Notes: generated by a model not told the origin, from the sequence alone. A stretch of DNA of 64,000 nt from Acanthosepion esculentum (GCA_964036315.1 OZ038482.1:15443882-15507881), one strand, 5' to 3'. Shown: positions 34,465 to 45,297, counted from the first letter of the stretch. Numbers and translations: made by a program.

Positions 34465-34788
34465 TTGACGTTATGAGGTCTTAGAGAGGTTGCAAACAAG
34501 GAGGAGGCTTATACTTAATATCAGGAAGAGGCAGCTGAAGTTTCTGGGACACATAATGAGGAAGGAGGGCCTGGAGAATCAGATACTCACGGGTCGAATG
34601 GAGGAAAAGAGAGACAAGGGAAAACAACGCGTTACATGCCTGGCCGGCTTAGGCAAGTGGGTGACAGAAAGTGGTCTGGAGGAGGAAACAGAGGGTAGGA
34701 ACTTGTTGCGAGCTACAATGGATAGAGAGATGTGGAGAGCCATGTTCGCCTACGTCACATTAAAAGAAAATAAATCATTTTGCTAATA
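34465..34788 (+). pseudogene. LINE-A C-terminus, frame still open
   Basis: EVLERLQTRRRLILNIRK, then RQLKFLGHIMRKEGLEN, LTGRMEEKRDKGKQRV and LRATMDREMWRAMFAYV form about 105 stop-free codons. Same region as 19745-20000 on the other strand, but much better preserved, so this is a younger insertion. It lacks the RT domain. The frame could look like a gene in automated annotation; it is the end of a retrotransposon ORF. Confidence 0.85.
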
Positions 34789-35230
34789 ACGAAAAAGTTC
34801 GTAAGACATATTCAGTAAATATTTCATTTTTTATACTAACGAGATTTTATAGGAAATTGCCCTAAAATGTTAAGAAATAAAGACTTATTAAGTTAGTAAT
34901 TGATACATTACAGAAGTTTTTCAATTTATTGGATTTTTTAGCACAATTACAAGAACTGCAAAAGTTACTATTGCTTACAAAGTTTATTCTTTATTAGGCT
35001 AAAATTTAATTAACTTTCTTTTCATTTTTAAGGCGCTTAATTAACTTACATCTAATTACCCCAGCTGCTCTTGACAAACAAACTTTGGAAAAAGGAAAGT
35101 CGAGAGGAAAAGAGAGATAGAGAATGTGTAAGGGAGAGAAAGAGAGAGAGAGAGAAGTCCCTACGCTAAAAGTGTTTATTAATCTGTCGTCATCCGTCCT
35201 GAAAGGCAAATACGAATATATGACGAAATA
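34789..35230. other. No recognisable gene
   Basis: AT-rich with a short GA-rich patch at 35128-35155. Confidence 0.4.
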
Positions 35231-35701
35231 CCGTATTTCCCCATGTATAATAAAACCTTGTTCTATAATATGCACACCTAAAACTGTGCTGAAATTATGG
35301 GAAAATGCTTCGACGCATGCATAATACGCACCTCTTGTTTGATAATCAAAACCTATAAATTATACCTCTCCAATTTCATTACGGTTATCGTTTCCTACAC
35401 TTATTTAAAAAAAATGGTTTTAAACATTGAATAATATTAATGTAATTTTTATGATAATTCTTATTTTGTTTTGTATTTGTAAGTATTGTTAGGTACATCT
35501 GATTGTATTTGACATCCTTATAGTGGAGCAGTCGCCGAATCTTAGTGTCAAATTGGCGTATATTTGTGGTGAGTTTTATGAGTCATTTCGCAACTGAAAT
35601 CGACCGATGAAACGGCAATTTTTAAAGATTTTTGTAGCTGTGCGGAATACGGATCCCTAATTTAGCTTATTATTTTATAGAAAATACATGACGAGTTACG
35701 G
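35231..35701. mobile_element. TIR element M2, copy A
   Basis: Starts CCGTATTTCCCCATGTATAA after TA and ends with a diverged inverted copy (ATACATGACGAGTTACGG). The interior (GTCAAATTGGCGTATATTTG, CATTTCGCAACTGAAATCG) matches copy B at 47310-47775 in opposite orientation. About 470 bp, no ORF: a MITE of undetermined superfamily. Confidence 0.75.
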
Positions 35702-35775
35702 TGTCGATGCACATTACACCCCTTGATGCAACGATTTCCCACTATTCTAGATCATTCTACCACATGAAAGGCTTC

Positions 35776-36370
35776 TAAATTGGTTTATTGGTTTAATTTG
35801 TTTTACAGCATATCAACCTCAATGGGTTATTTAATGCCGACAACATTTTTAGGATAGATTCGTATGAATAGAATGTGTATTCTTTGGTTTAGATTGGTTT
35901 GGTTTATTTTGTTTTATGGCATATCAACCTCAATGGGTTATTTAATGCCGACAACATTTTTAGGATAGATTCGTATGAATAGAATATGTATTCTTTGGTT
36001 TAGATTGGTTTGGTTTATTTTGTTTTATGGCATATCAACCGCAATGGGTTATTTAATGCCGACAACATTTTTAGGATAGATTCGTATGAATAGGATGTGT
36101 ATTCTTTGGTTTAGACTGGTATGGTTTATTTTGTTTTATGGCATATCAACCTCAATGGGTTATTTAATGCCGACAACATTTTTAGCATAGATTCGTATGA
36201 ATAGAATATGTATTATTTGGTTTAGATTGGTTTGGTTTATTTTGTTTTACGGCATATCAACCTCAATGGGTTTTTTAATGGCGACAACATTTTTAGGATA
36301 GATTCGTATGAATAGAATATGTATTCTTCGGTTAAGATTGTTTTAGTTTATTTTGTTTTATGGCATATCA
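35776..36370 (-). repeat. Composite retroposon tail, six tandem units
   Basis: GGCATATCAACCTCAATGGG (or a close variant) recurs about every 116 bp: near 35806, 35920, 36035, 36149, 36252 and 36362 (last one partial). Each is followed by TTATTTAATGCCGACAACAT and GATTCGTATGAATAGAATAT. Neither minisatellite nor the core is present. The array is cut off at 36370 by LINE-C sequence. Confidence 0.9.
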
Positions 36371-36530
36371 AGATCTCCTCACTTTACAGTCGAAATGGCG
36401 AGATGTAACCGTAATTTCTATGCTAATGGTTCCTTTTCTCGCACTTCTAGTTAGTGGGGTGTTTTGCTAGCTTCTTACTTTTCAATCAAGTTTAATATCC
36501 AACAGTTTAAGTGCAATATCAATCGTTATT
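36371..36530 (+). pseudogene. LINE-C C-terminal fragment
   Basis: Reads RSPHFTVEMARCNRNFYAN then GSFSRTSS, stop, WG, and FNIQQFKCNINRYF. Homologous to 22440-22600 and 32750-32930. Confidence 0.65.
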
Positions 36531-36591
36531 TTCTTTCTTCTTTGTTATGGTTCATTTTATTATTCTCTTCTTCGTCGCCATATTATTAGTT

Positions 36592-36890
36592 AGATCCAGT
36601 GACAGGACCCAAATTGTGTGAGTTCAATACCCGGCTAATGCAGTGGAGAACTTGGAGAGGTGAATTAACAGGAGATAACTGACAACCGACATCCATTAAA
36701 CATGACACGTGGAACTAGAACAGTCTACCCCAGTGAGCGAAATAAAGGGTTCAGTTCGACATTCCAACCACCTGAAGAAGGCCGGAGCGTAAAACATATG
36801 TCGAAAAAAATGAGGACAATAGTCCGAATAATGTAAATAGTGTACATGATACCTCATCTCATAAATATAGACAGATACTCTCTTTAATAA
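36592..36890 (+). mobile_element. SINE S2, single copy
   Basis: Head remnant with box B (GTGTGAGTTCAATACCCGG), body with CAGTGGAGAACTTGGAGAGG, and TTCAGTTCGACATTCCAACC. CTGAAGAAGGCCGGAGCGTA follows, after which the helix II 3' strand is lost, and then one tail unit. The only S2 here that is not in an inverted pair; box A is missing. Confidence 0.8.
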
Positions 36891-37089
36891 TATTATATTT
36901 TGCACATTCAGTAACCAATTGCGTGTTAGTGGCTTTGTCGCCTTGTCGGGGAAGATAATTAAAAAATAATTTCTCTGATAATGTGAAATCCTCTCATATA
37001 ACAAGTTACATCTAAACAGACTAATACATATATGCGTAGCATGTCCATTTTTTTTAAGTGATTTTGAATTGAGTATGGATATTTACTTG

Positions 37090-37104
37090 AACCCCCCCCC
37101 CCCC
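37090..37104. repeat. Poly-C tract
   Basis: About 14 consecutive C residues. Confidence 0.9.
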
Positions 37105-37170
37105 CACTGACTCAGATTGTGACACAAGGTCAGTTTTTAACGTGGGGACCCGAGTGTTTTCATTCGGGCC

Positions 37171-37280
37171 GCTGGTCTAAGCTGGTCTTAGCTGCTCATA
37201 GCTTGTTCAAGCTCGTTAGAGCTAGTCTTGGCTTGTCATAGCTGGTCCAAACTGGTCAGAGCCGGTCCAAGCTGGTCAAA
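37171..37280. repeat. Decamer array GCTGGTCNNA, 11 exact-length units
   Basis: Eleven consecutive 10-bp units (GCTGGTCTAA, GCTGGTCTTA, GCTGCTCATA and so on) with no length change. GC-rich against an AT-rich background. Confidence 0.95.
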
Positions 37281-37829
37281 GTCGTGATACCACCAGCACA
37301 GGGACGGAGCCATGTGTGCCAGACGTATGAATTGAGTAAGTATTGGTAACTTTATTCTTCTTTTTTATTATTTCTTGATATTCTGTCATGGACGACAGTG
37401 ATATGTCTGGTTGGATCAAGGAACGGTCCGTACATGAGAAACGGCATCGTTGCTAGAATATACGACTTTCTCTCTTCAGGAAGCCAGACTTTTTTAGCGT
37501 TAAAATGGGACCAAGCCATAAATGAAAAGAGACTCGTTATAATATAAATGAGACTTGCATTGTAAAATTATATTTTAGCGACACATGTTTTTCTCAGTGC
37601 TTCTAATGATGATTACAACTGACAAGGGAGTCTTAATATTCATATATTTCCTGTTAAACACTTTACCGGATGAACATAGTTTTATTTCAGTTTCACTGAC
37701 TTCCTGGTAAGGTTTAAGGTTTTTATGTTGCTTTCTGTACGTGCAAATGAAATCAAACGGTTTCTATCTGTTTTGAATATCCTAACTCTTAATATGAACT
37801 ATCCGATAGAATCACGGAAGTCAAGCTAT
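37281..37829. other. No recognisable gene
   Basis: Near 37575-37640 there is TCTCAGTGCTTCTAATGATG, reminiscent of Penelope-type terminal sequences but without a full core. Confidence 0.35.
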
Positions 37830-38026
37830 TATATTACTGTTTCCCTGACAAATACAATCTCCAACGGCTTAAGTGTAGCGTCAATCGACATCTCCAGTTG
37901 TCTTGATCTATCCACTTCCCTTCTCTACATTCTTTCATCTTTAATTCCTATCTGCTCTTCCTCCAACCCTTCTGTAACCCCATGCGTGATAGTGGCCTCC
38001 AGCCTTGCATGGGGTGATACGCTTAA

Positions 38027-38028
<2 letters not shown>
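37830..38028 (+). pseudogene. LINE-C extreme C-terminus and 3' end
   Basis: Contains one copy of the 84-bp unit that is amplified at 32240-32745 (ATCTATCCACTTCCCTTCTC, AACCCTTCTGTAACCCCATG), then GCCTTGCATGGGGTGATACG and a (TA)n array in place of the A-rich tail. Confidence 0.8.

Positions 38029-38080
<52 letters not shown>
38029..38080. repeat. (TA)n array
   Basis: About 26 TA units at the LINE-C 3' end. Confidence 0.95.
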
Positions 38081-38084
<4 letters not shown>

Positions 38085-38206
38085 ATTTAGACATGTTCCG
38101 TCTACTTATTTTCAATAGGGTCCTTTCATGCTCGCGAATAAGCATTTTGGTGCCATTATTGAAGAACGAGAGAAAATCGCCGTGTTGATACATATTTTTT
38201 TATTTC

Positions 38207-38247
38207 CGAGTATTTTCGACATAGCAATGTCATCATCAGGGTATTGT
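38207..38247 (-). ncRNA. Hammerhead-like motif, minimal helix III
   Basis: Minus strand: CUGAUGA, an extra U, helix II GACAU-UGCU-AUGUC, GAAA, then AUACUC. Helix III could be a single A-U pair, and helix I is two pairs (CC/GG). Core and helix II intact, rest weak. Confidence 0.35.
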
Positions 38248-38407
38248 TTATTACAAGATAAATATTAGTTGCCTCCCCTTAAATGGTTTCAGCGGTCACG
38301 CACTGATGAAGCGTTCATCTCTCCACTTGTAAAGAATTTAACTTTCAAATGAACACAACAATTTGGTCTTTGACAATAATGAACACTACAATATTTAGCT
38401 TGTAATA

Positions 38408-38409
<2 letters not shown>

Positions 38410-38442
<33 letters not shown>
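38410..38442. repeat. (TA)n array
   Basis: About 16 TA units bounding the left S3 copy. Confidence 0.95.
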
Positions 38443-38445
<3 letters not shown>

Positions 38446-38607
38446 ACATTTTTATGTTTATACATTCTTTTTATAGATACAAATATTTAAGTAAATGCTC
38501 TGTTTATGATAAACAGTATTAAACAACATTTACTGGCCTGAATGTCCGAGAAATTTTCATAGAAAATCTTCGTCCTCCGACAGGAATCGAACCTGTATCC
38601 TCTATAT
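38443..38607 (-). mobile_element. SINE S3, left copy of an inverted pair
   Basis: Minus strand carries GGTTCGATTCC (38583-38593) followed by the S3 body, ending in the TA array at 38442. It lacks the 5' half of the tRNA-like head that the right copy retains. Confidence 0.85.
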
Positions 38608-38731
38608 AATGTGTGACGTCATTTGTTTACATTTGGATACGCCATGAGCAGATATGAATGTACGTGGGCGAATCTTGGAAGTTTGTAGTTTAAAAACAGT
38701 AAAATCGATCGTGGCACCGAACGCTCTGTTG

Positions 38732-38980
38732 TGGCTCAATCGGTTAAAGGCATGTCCGGCTATATGACGTGTTCCGTATAGGATACAGGTTCGATTCCTG
38801 TCGGAGGACGGATATTTTCTATGAAAATTTCTAGTACATTCAGGCCGGTAAATGGTGTTTAATACTGTTTATGATAAACAGAGCATTTACTTTGTATCTA
38901 TAAAAAGAATGTATAAACATAAAAATGTCTTAAAATAATTGTCGGACTATGTCCATTTCATTATATATATATATATATAT
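38732..38980 (+). mobile_element. SINE S3, right copy with tRNA-like head
   Basis: Box A TGGCTCAATCGG (38732-38743) and box B GGTTCGATTCC (38788-38798). A perfect 5-bp T-arm is present (ACAGG/CCTGT around TTCGATT). No acceptor stem forms, so this is a SINE head rather than a tRNA gene. The body is TTTATGATAAACAGAGCATT and TCTATAAAAAGAATG, and the 3' end is ACTATGTCCATTTCAT followed by a short TA array. Confidence 0.85.
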
Positions 38981-39174
38981 GATTCGTACTAAAATGTTCT
39001 CAAGTTGCGTACAATTCAGCCCTATTTGCATTTGTCTGTCTATCTCTCTCTATATATTTGTGTATTTAGGAAGCAATCCTTCTTTCATGCGCATTTCATT
39101 AAAAACGACTGACAAGGTGCTTTTATTGATTTTTTTATACAAATTCTCATGCGATCTAATAATACTTTTCTGTC

Positions 39175-39178
<4 letters not shown>

Positions 39179-39254
<76 letters not shown>
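39179..39254. repeat. (TA)n array
   Basis: About 38 TA units. Confidence 0.95.
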
Positions 39255-39258
<4 letters not shown>

Positions 39259-39360
39259 AAAAAGATAAAAAAACAAATGAAAACTACAGACAAAAGTTCA
39301 TTTTCTCCATCAAGACATTCATTTCTGCAGTTCACTGCTACCAGCAAGCAGAAAATTATT

Positions 39361-39403
39361 TTTCTCCTGATGATGGCCATGTTGGCCGAAACTAGTCGAG
39401 GAA
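39361..39403 (+). ncRNA. Hammerhead ribozyme motif (type I layout)
   Basis: Helix I UUUCUC (39361-39366) with GAGGAA (39398-39403), six pairs including one G-U. Core CUGAUGA (39367-39373), helix II GGCC-AUGUU-GGCC preceded by one extra U, GAAA (39388-39391), helix III AC/GU, cleavage triplet GUC (C at 39397). Complete apart from the extra U at the base of helix II, a feature also seen at 38207. Confidence 0.65.
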
Positions 39404-39496
39404 TCTAAATGAAATAATAATAATAAAAACGAAAGAATATTAATCTACAACCCAGTGTGTCTGAAGATTTTAATTTTTTTAATAATTTTTAATGTT

Positions 39497-39498
<2 letters not shown>

Positions 39499-39538
<40 letters not shown>
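39499..39538. repeat. (TA)n array
   Basis: About 20 TA units, then TG-rich sequence. Confidence 0.95.
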
Positions 39539-39541
<3 letters not shown>

Positions 39542-39821
39542 TGTGTATGTGTGTGTTAATAGCATGATCTGTTAGTGCGAACGCACTGAGGTGGATATAA
39601 AAATGAAATCATATTGAGAGATAACATACTAGAGCCCTGCATAACTTACACGCAGATAGATATCAACGTATATTTATTTATTTCAACTTAGCGTCTTTTT
39701 AAACATTCCCAATTCGTAATTCGTGTTTGCTATAAGAAGCTATCACAAACTTTTCATATATATCTATATATCTATCTCAGTCTGTCCCAATATGCCACAC
39801 ATCTTCGTCTTTCTGAACAAC

Positions 39822-39880
<59 letters not shown>
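39822..39880. repeat. (GATA)n microsatellite
   Basis: About 14 uninterrupted GATA units. Confidence 0.95.
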
Positions 39881-39881
<1 letters not shown>

Positions 39882-40854
39882 CGCTTCGTATAGCAAATAC
39901 GATTTGTGCATATTCAAAACTATACTGATTGCAGTGAGACCACGATGATTGCTGTGGGCTACAGAATAATGTGATTTCTTTTCTGCCAATTCAACCTGTA
40001 CTTGTTTAGATCAGAGATATGACTAAATAAACTGAATTTAAGAATAATTTTGCGTTTTCTGACATGCATTATAATCAGATAACCATAAAAGTGTTTCACA
40101 TCTAGAATTTATTTGTATGCTTTTTATAAAGAAAATGTCAAAGATCCAATCACAAACTGCATCGAGGAAATGGTTCAGGATTAACTTGGATTATCTGCAT
40201 CATCCACGGATTATTGGATGGATTGAAATCTAATTTCTTGTCCATACAAAAACACGTGAGAAGGGAGATACAGGGTACGGTCGACAAGATTCTTTACCAG
40301 GAAACATAATTCGCTATTATTCTAATATTAGTCACCACGCCTCGACACGGCAGCCATAACCACAGGCAATTACCCTCCAGTGTTGGTCTTAATAAATTTT
40401 GTTTATGTCGTACAAACAGTCATAAATGATTTGGTATATATACATTCGTTCGATCAAGGTGTTTATATCTGTAAACGTTCCTATATTGAGCGCAGTTTCT
40501 CTGCAAATATAGCAGCTTTTTTAACAATATATGCATATAGAAACAAGTTAGAATATCAAGTGATGCTTTTCAATTTAGACAGAAAAATGCAAGATACTGC
40601 TTCGCCATATTTGCGTATTTTAGACTTGTTAAAAATCAATTGATCTTTTTATTATAAGTAAAATATGAATAGTCTATTTGGTCGAGAGTTGTGTAATTAA
40701 CAGCGAAGGTAAGAGTCGGGTTTGTAGTTTAATTAAAAGCCAAGTTTTCTGTGCGTTGACTATTAAAGCATTTACACCAACTCCACTTAGAAAACAGACG
40801 TAAAAAGTTCTTTTTCTCTAGTTACTCCATTGAACTAGTGCGCTGCTCAGGCTA
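39881..40854. other. No recognisable gene
   Basis: An 87-codon frame at 40380-40643 has no recognised domain. Confidence 0.4.
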
Positions 40855-41195
40855 AACCTGGCATTTTTATGCGGTATCACACCGAGCAAGGTCGTAAAGC
40901 CACTATGATACAAGGGGACTAGAGAGTGTGGAAGAATTAGGAAGGGAAACATTAATAATGAGCGGGAAGAGGAAAGCGTAATCAGGAAGACAGTAGATAG
41001 CGATTGACATTGCATTTAAATTTTGCATATAAACATTGGTTGGAAAGCATGGAGTCAGAAGAGAGTTCCACAAGAAGCGCGATAAAAAAAACTGTTAGCA
41101 TAGAACTTACGGCTACGTCGAGTCAGCTCACCTGTAAATTGCTGAGATCTCGACGCCAGTCTAGTACTGCGCTTAAATTGAAAAGGTCGGGATAC
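40855..41195 (-). pseudogene. LINE-C C-terminal fragment
   Basis: Minus strand reads FKRSTRLASRSQQFTGEL, then FYANSFFYRASCGTLF and, near the end, PLYHSGFTTLLGVIPHK. Old and frameshifted. Confidence 0.7.
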
Positions 41196-41229
41196 CATAG
41201 CGAAGCGCTATGGTACCTAAACTTGTTTA

Positions 41230-41232
41230 ATT

Positions 41233-41294
<62 letters not shown>

Positions 41295-41400
41295 TATATT
41301 TTGTATGCGCGGTACTTAGTGGAAAGCGCTCAATATCAGTGATAGAGCTACCATATTCAGTTGTATGGATCTGAGTTTCAAACATACAAACAGCAGAAGA
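41230..41400 (+). repeat. (TA)n array and relict of the 7670-7800 element
   Basis: TA units to 41290, then GCGGTACTTAGTGGAAAGCG and AGTTGTATGGATCTGAGTTT. These match 7670-7800 in reverse, but the hammerhead core in between is deleted. Confidence 0.65.
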
Positions 41401-41692
41401 AAGATTGTGTGTCACTGTAACAGACGTTTAATTAGGTGTGTGTTCAATCTGTAATGGCAGTCTTATTATTGTGGATTTGTTTCACACGGATCTTAATTCA
41501 TATTTATTTACACCCTTAAATACAGACGAGCACCCAGAAACACACACGTACAGAAGCACACGCATATACACATATATGTGTATACACACATACGTATATA
41601 TATAGTTAGACCTAGAGAGCCAGACAAACCTACCACGAAGACACCGAAGGTTTTCCGATCGAGTAGAGCGTCTTATACTTATAAGACCTCTA

Positions 41693-41695
<3 letters not shown>

Positions 41696-41752
<57 letters not shown>
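41696..41752. repeat. (TA)n array
   Basis: About 27 TA units, flanked by ACACAC-rich short repeats. Confidence 0.95.
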
Positions 41753-41761
<9 letters not shown>

Positions 41762-41867
41762 ACACACATATATATATACATATATATTTCGTTGAATATA
41801 ACAAGGAAAATGATGAATATTTTATTTAGTTGTTTCTAAAATTCTTACACTTTTCTATTTGATGGAG

Positions 41868-41945
41868 CGAAAGAAAGAAAGAAAGAAAGAATATAAAGAA
41901 ACAAAGAAACAAACAAAGAAAGAAACAAAGAAAGAAAGAATATAA
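41868..41945. repeat. (GAAA)n-rich tract
   Basis: AAGA/AAAC units with interruptions. Confidence 0.9.
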
Positions 41946-41999
41946 AGATGGCTTAGAAAAACGTAAGAATATTAGAGACATTGAATAAAGAATTCATCA

Positions 42000-42830
42000 A
42001 GTCCATCAAATGTCGGTCGTGCTTTATCCGTAAAAACTACTTTTTTTCGGGCTCAAAGAATTCACGGGTAAGCTTAGATACATGAGAAGGAGCATTGTCG
42101 TGTATAAATACACATTTCACTTTGAAACCATGAGACTGGGGCTGGTACGATATAAAGAAAGTCTTTTTCCTAAAAATCACAATAGCACTGTTCAGTTTAA
42201 CTTGTTTCATGAACATAAAATGGTCCAATAATGGTTTGGTTGACAATTCCAGCCTATATGATAGCACTACCGTCTTCTTGTTGCATTCTTTTAGCCACAG
42301 GCATGTCTGAATTAAATAAAATTCATCCTTTGGCCCATCCATCAAGACCATCAAATGTCACTCGAGATTCGTCCGTGAAAACTACTTTAGAAAAGTCAAT
42401 TTTCATGGATTTCATGCGGCAATTTTGACGATTTAAAATATTTGCTTTAGTGAGAGGAGGTTGCCTAGGAGATTCTTTTACAGATCGCAATTCACAAAGT
42501 ATTCTGCACCTTTTGTCTTTCTTGACTCCCTCGATTCCAGCCTTTTTAAAGATCTGAGCGCTGGTCAAAAGTTGTTGTTTTGTTATAACTCGCTTTAGTT
42601 TACGCTCATCTCGAGGAATCGAGTTCTTAAAGCCTTTTCCTTTGCTTGGAATTCTCAACTTCCTTATATTTTCAACAACCTTCTTTATTGTTCGATGATC
42701 TCTGCAAAAGTACTTTGATATCTCCAATGTGGCATTCCCTCATTCAATAACTTTGTTATTTTCTGTTTTCAGCAGTTTTTAGAACCCTACCTTTACCCCT
42801 TTCAACATCTCTTGTGGACAAAAACAAAAA
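42000..42830 (-). pseudogene. Mariner-type transposase M3, rearranged
   Basis: From the N-terminal side (high coordinates): EISKYFCRDHRTIKKVVENI (HTH), then KGKGFKNSIPRDERKLKRVI, the catalytic VVFTDESRVTFDGLDGWAKG (first D), a decayed middle and CVFIHDNAPSHVSKLTREFF (second D). Instead of the third catalytic motif the sequence then repeats a version of the first (VVFTDKARPTFDGLD, about 42003-42047). It therefore joins parts of two copies. Stops and shifts throughout. Confidence 0.85.
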
Positions 42831-42964
42831 ATAGTTTTTATTAGATTTCAGAGGTCTTAAGCTAATATTAGTTTAATCTGCATAACATGATTTTGATGTG
42901 TATATTTGAACTATTTGGGTGACATGTTACTGATTTTCAATTTCTGTTAATCAGGAAATTTGCT

Positions 42965-43420
42965 TATTTCACCCTAATGGCTTGTATTGGTGCAAAAGAT
43001 GTTGGGAATAAGAGGAAAAGAACAACTTTGGAGTTATCGCAAAAAGTGGACATTTTAAACAGACTAGACGCTGGTGAAATTTCATTGTAACTAATGGCTG
43101 AGTTCAACATAGGAAAATAAACATTGTATGATATAAAATCTTCCAAAGAAACTATTCTACAGCGTTCACACTGTCACAATAAACAAGGAAATAAAAAACA
43201 TGATTGTGATAAAACCTGGAATGAAATTGAAAAAGCTATTGAAAAGCTTGTCAGTTTTATGGAAAGAAAGCCAGCATTCAGTTCTGGCGATTGAAATGAC
43301 ACACGCAGAGTTAAAAAGTGTCTTTCGTTTAAAAAATTTCAAGAACAAAAGCAAAACGAAATGCGAAAAAAGTTGAGAATGACATTAGAAGAGAAAGAAT
43401 CATCATGTAACATCGGTTAA
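42965..43420 (+). pseudogene. pogo/Tigger-type transposase N-terminus
   Basis: Reads NKRKRTTLELSQKVDILNRL, then DAGEISL, stop, LMAEFNIGK, stop, TLYDIKSSKETI. KRKRxxLxLxxKxxIxxRLxxGE...LAxxxxxGKxTxYDIK is the psq/CENP-B-type HTH that starts pogo, Tigger and jerky transposases. The sequence beyond it is decayed and no DDE motifs follow. Confidence 0.75.
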
Positions 43421-43624
43421 AAAATCCTCGTTACATTATTTGTTTTGCATACGTGGCATACTTAATTTAATGAATTTTCATTAACATTACATAATTTATT
43501 TCTTTTTCCTTAAAATCAATTCCGTTATATTTCACTCACCATTAGCTTATTTTGTTTACTAGAAAACATTGAAAATAAATGTTAAACTTGATTTCAGTTC
43601 TTTAATTTTAATCTAAATATAAAT

Positions 43625-43693
43625 CCCTCATATCCGGACTTTGTAACCAATTCCTCATATCCGGAAGGACTTCTTAGTCCGGGATTCTACTGC
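43625..43693 (-). mobile_element. Terminal repeat of the pogo/Tigger element
   Basis: Ends GTCCGGGATTCTACTGC. Its complement, GCAGTAGAATCCCGGAC, resembles Tigger/jerky-type termini. A TATCCGGACTTTG/TATCCGGAAGGAC pair lies just inside. I did not find the matching left terminus. Confidence 0.45.
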
Positions 43694-43699
43694 ATCTCA

Positions 43700-44313
43700 A
43701 AAGCTAACCATTAATAATGGCAAAAAATATAATTAAATATTTTACTGAGGGTGGAAATAAACATATTTAAAGTTGACAAATATTTGCTCAGCACTTTTTG
43801 AGTTATTCAGGTTTATTTGATTGGCAAATAAGACAGGTTTTAGTTTTAAGATGTTGTATATTTACAGGGTAAAAGTATTCAATCTCCAAAATAGAGCGTA
43901 TAGGTATGGTTTTGTGTATCTGATTTAAACCAGCGCATTCTATCAGTACATCGCAATATCAACACATATTGTTGGTTCTCCCTCGCCTTGTAGGTGTAGC
44001 AGGTGCAATCAGGTGCATTCACTACCCTTACGTTGAAGTTTATCACCCTTGATATTAAAGAAAGATCAGTCATAGAATTCAAGATTTCTGACTGCAACAG
44101 TAGGAAGAACACTTTGTCGTAAATCCAGAAATTCGACCCGCGTTCTCCGACAGACTCAATAAAGGATCCATTATGTGTGCAGCTAAGAAAAAAAAAATCA
44201 AAGATGGCAGAAAAGAAAAAGAGAACCAAAGGAATGATTTGTATAATTAAAGAAAAAGGAGAAACAAAATACGGCCGGCCCATAATTAGAAAACGGTAGA
44301 CGGAAATAGAATT

Positions 44314-44315
<2 letters not shown>
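43700..44315. other. No recognisable gene
   Basis: A 134-codon minus-strand frame (43879-44283) shows no domain and contains a low-complexity phenylalanine/leucine stretch. Confidence 0.4.
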
Positions 44316-44352
<37 letters not shown>

Positions 44353-44413
44353 ATATAAAGATGGAGAGAAAGAAAGAAAGAAAAAAGAAAGAAAGACAGA
44401 ATATAAAAATGGA

Positions 44414-44458
<45 letters not shown>

Positions 44459-44520
44459 GGAGCGAAAGAAAGAAAGAATATAAAGAGGGAGGGAGAGATA
44501 AAAGGAAAGAAAATAAAAAT
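44316..44520. repeat. (GAAA)n-rich tract
   Basis: Three GAAA blocks separated by related TATAAAGATGGA-like spacers, suggesting block duplication. Confidence 0.92.
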
Positions 44521-44924
44521 AAAGGAAGAATCAATATGGATGAAGAGATATAGAACAAATACTAATTTATTCTTGTTTTATTTCAAAAGCTGATGGACGA
44601 TACACGTCCGGCCTTCTCCAGTCGTCTGTCGTATTTTACAATGTCGAACCTTGTACTCAGAAGCAAAGTGTTTCGCTTACCGTAACTATCACCTCAGGTG
44701 GTTATAATCTCCGGAACACAAGTTCTCTTTCAAATATCATTTTTGAGCTTAGTCATGTTTTTGAAACTTAGAAATCCTTGTTTGTTCAAGTTTAATCAGT
44801 GACTTCAATATGCTAGTATATTTCCTTGGTCTGCTGATCGAATGATCTCGCCCAATCGATATGTGTTGATTCTTTTGTTAGTCATTACTATTACTGTACT
44901 TATCGATTCATTGATTGATTCGTT

Positions 44925-45160
44925 TTCTACGGCTTATCAACGCTTTGCGTGTTATTTAAACTCAGAAAATATTTTTAGATTGTAAGAATTTTTTTATAAT
45001 AATGATTTCGGGATACAATTCTTACAAATTAACGGAAAGAGGTGAATTCATACCTTTCTTAAGAATATTTGCGCTAAGGTTAATATAAAGAATTCAACCG
45101 GAATTGAAATTTGGCTTCCCGATTAACAATTCCAAGCAATTATACATTACACCACCCGCG
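44925..45160 (-). mobile_element. SINE S1, diverged, with a third tail type
   Basis: Body and head side (GAATTCATACCTTTC, GGAATTGAAATTTGGCTTCC) match S1. The tail side (TACGGCTTATCAACG, GTGTTATTTAAAC) resembles the fixed tail of the composite retroposon. Confidence 0.5.
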
Positions 45161-45295
45161 CATCCAAGCTAACAGTACCTGAGATTCCCAAACGGTCACT
45201 CATCTTATGTTGCTTAACTGAGGACATCCTATGGAACAAATGTTTCAACGTGATATGGTGGTAAGTGAATGCTGTACTTATTACGTAATAATAAG

Positions 45296-45297
<2 letters not shown>

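Noticed and set aside
34490..34786. 98-codon frame as a host protein
   Set aside because: It is the C-terminus of LINE-A, homologous to 19745-20385.
38732..38810. tRNA gene
   Set aside because: Boxes A and B and the T-arm are present, but no acceptor stem forms and the sequence continues into a dispersed SINE body.
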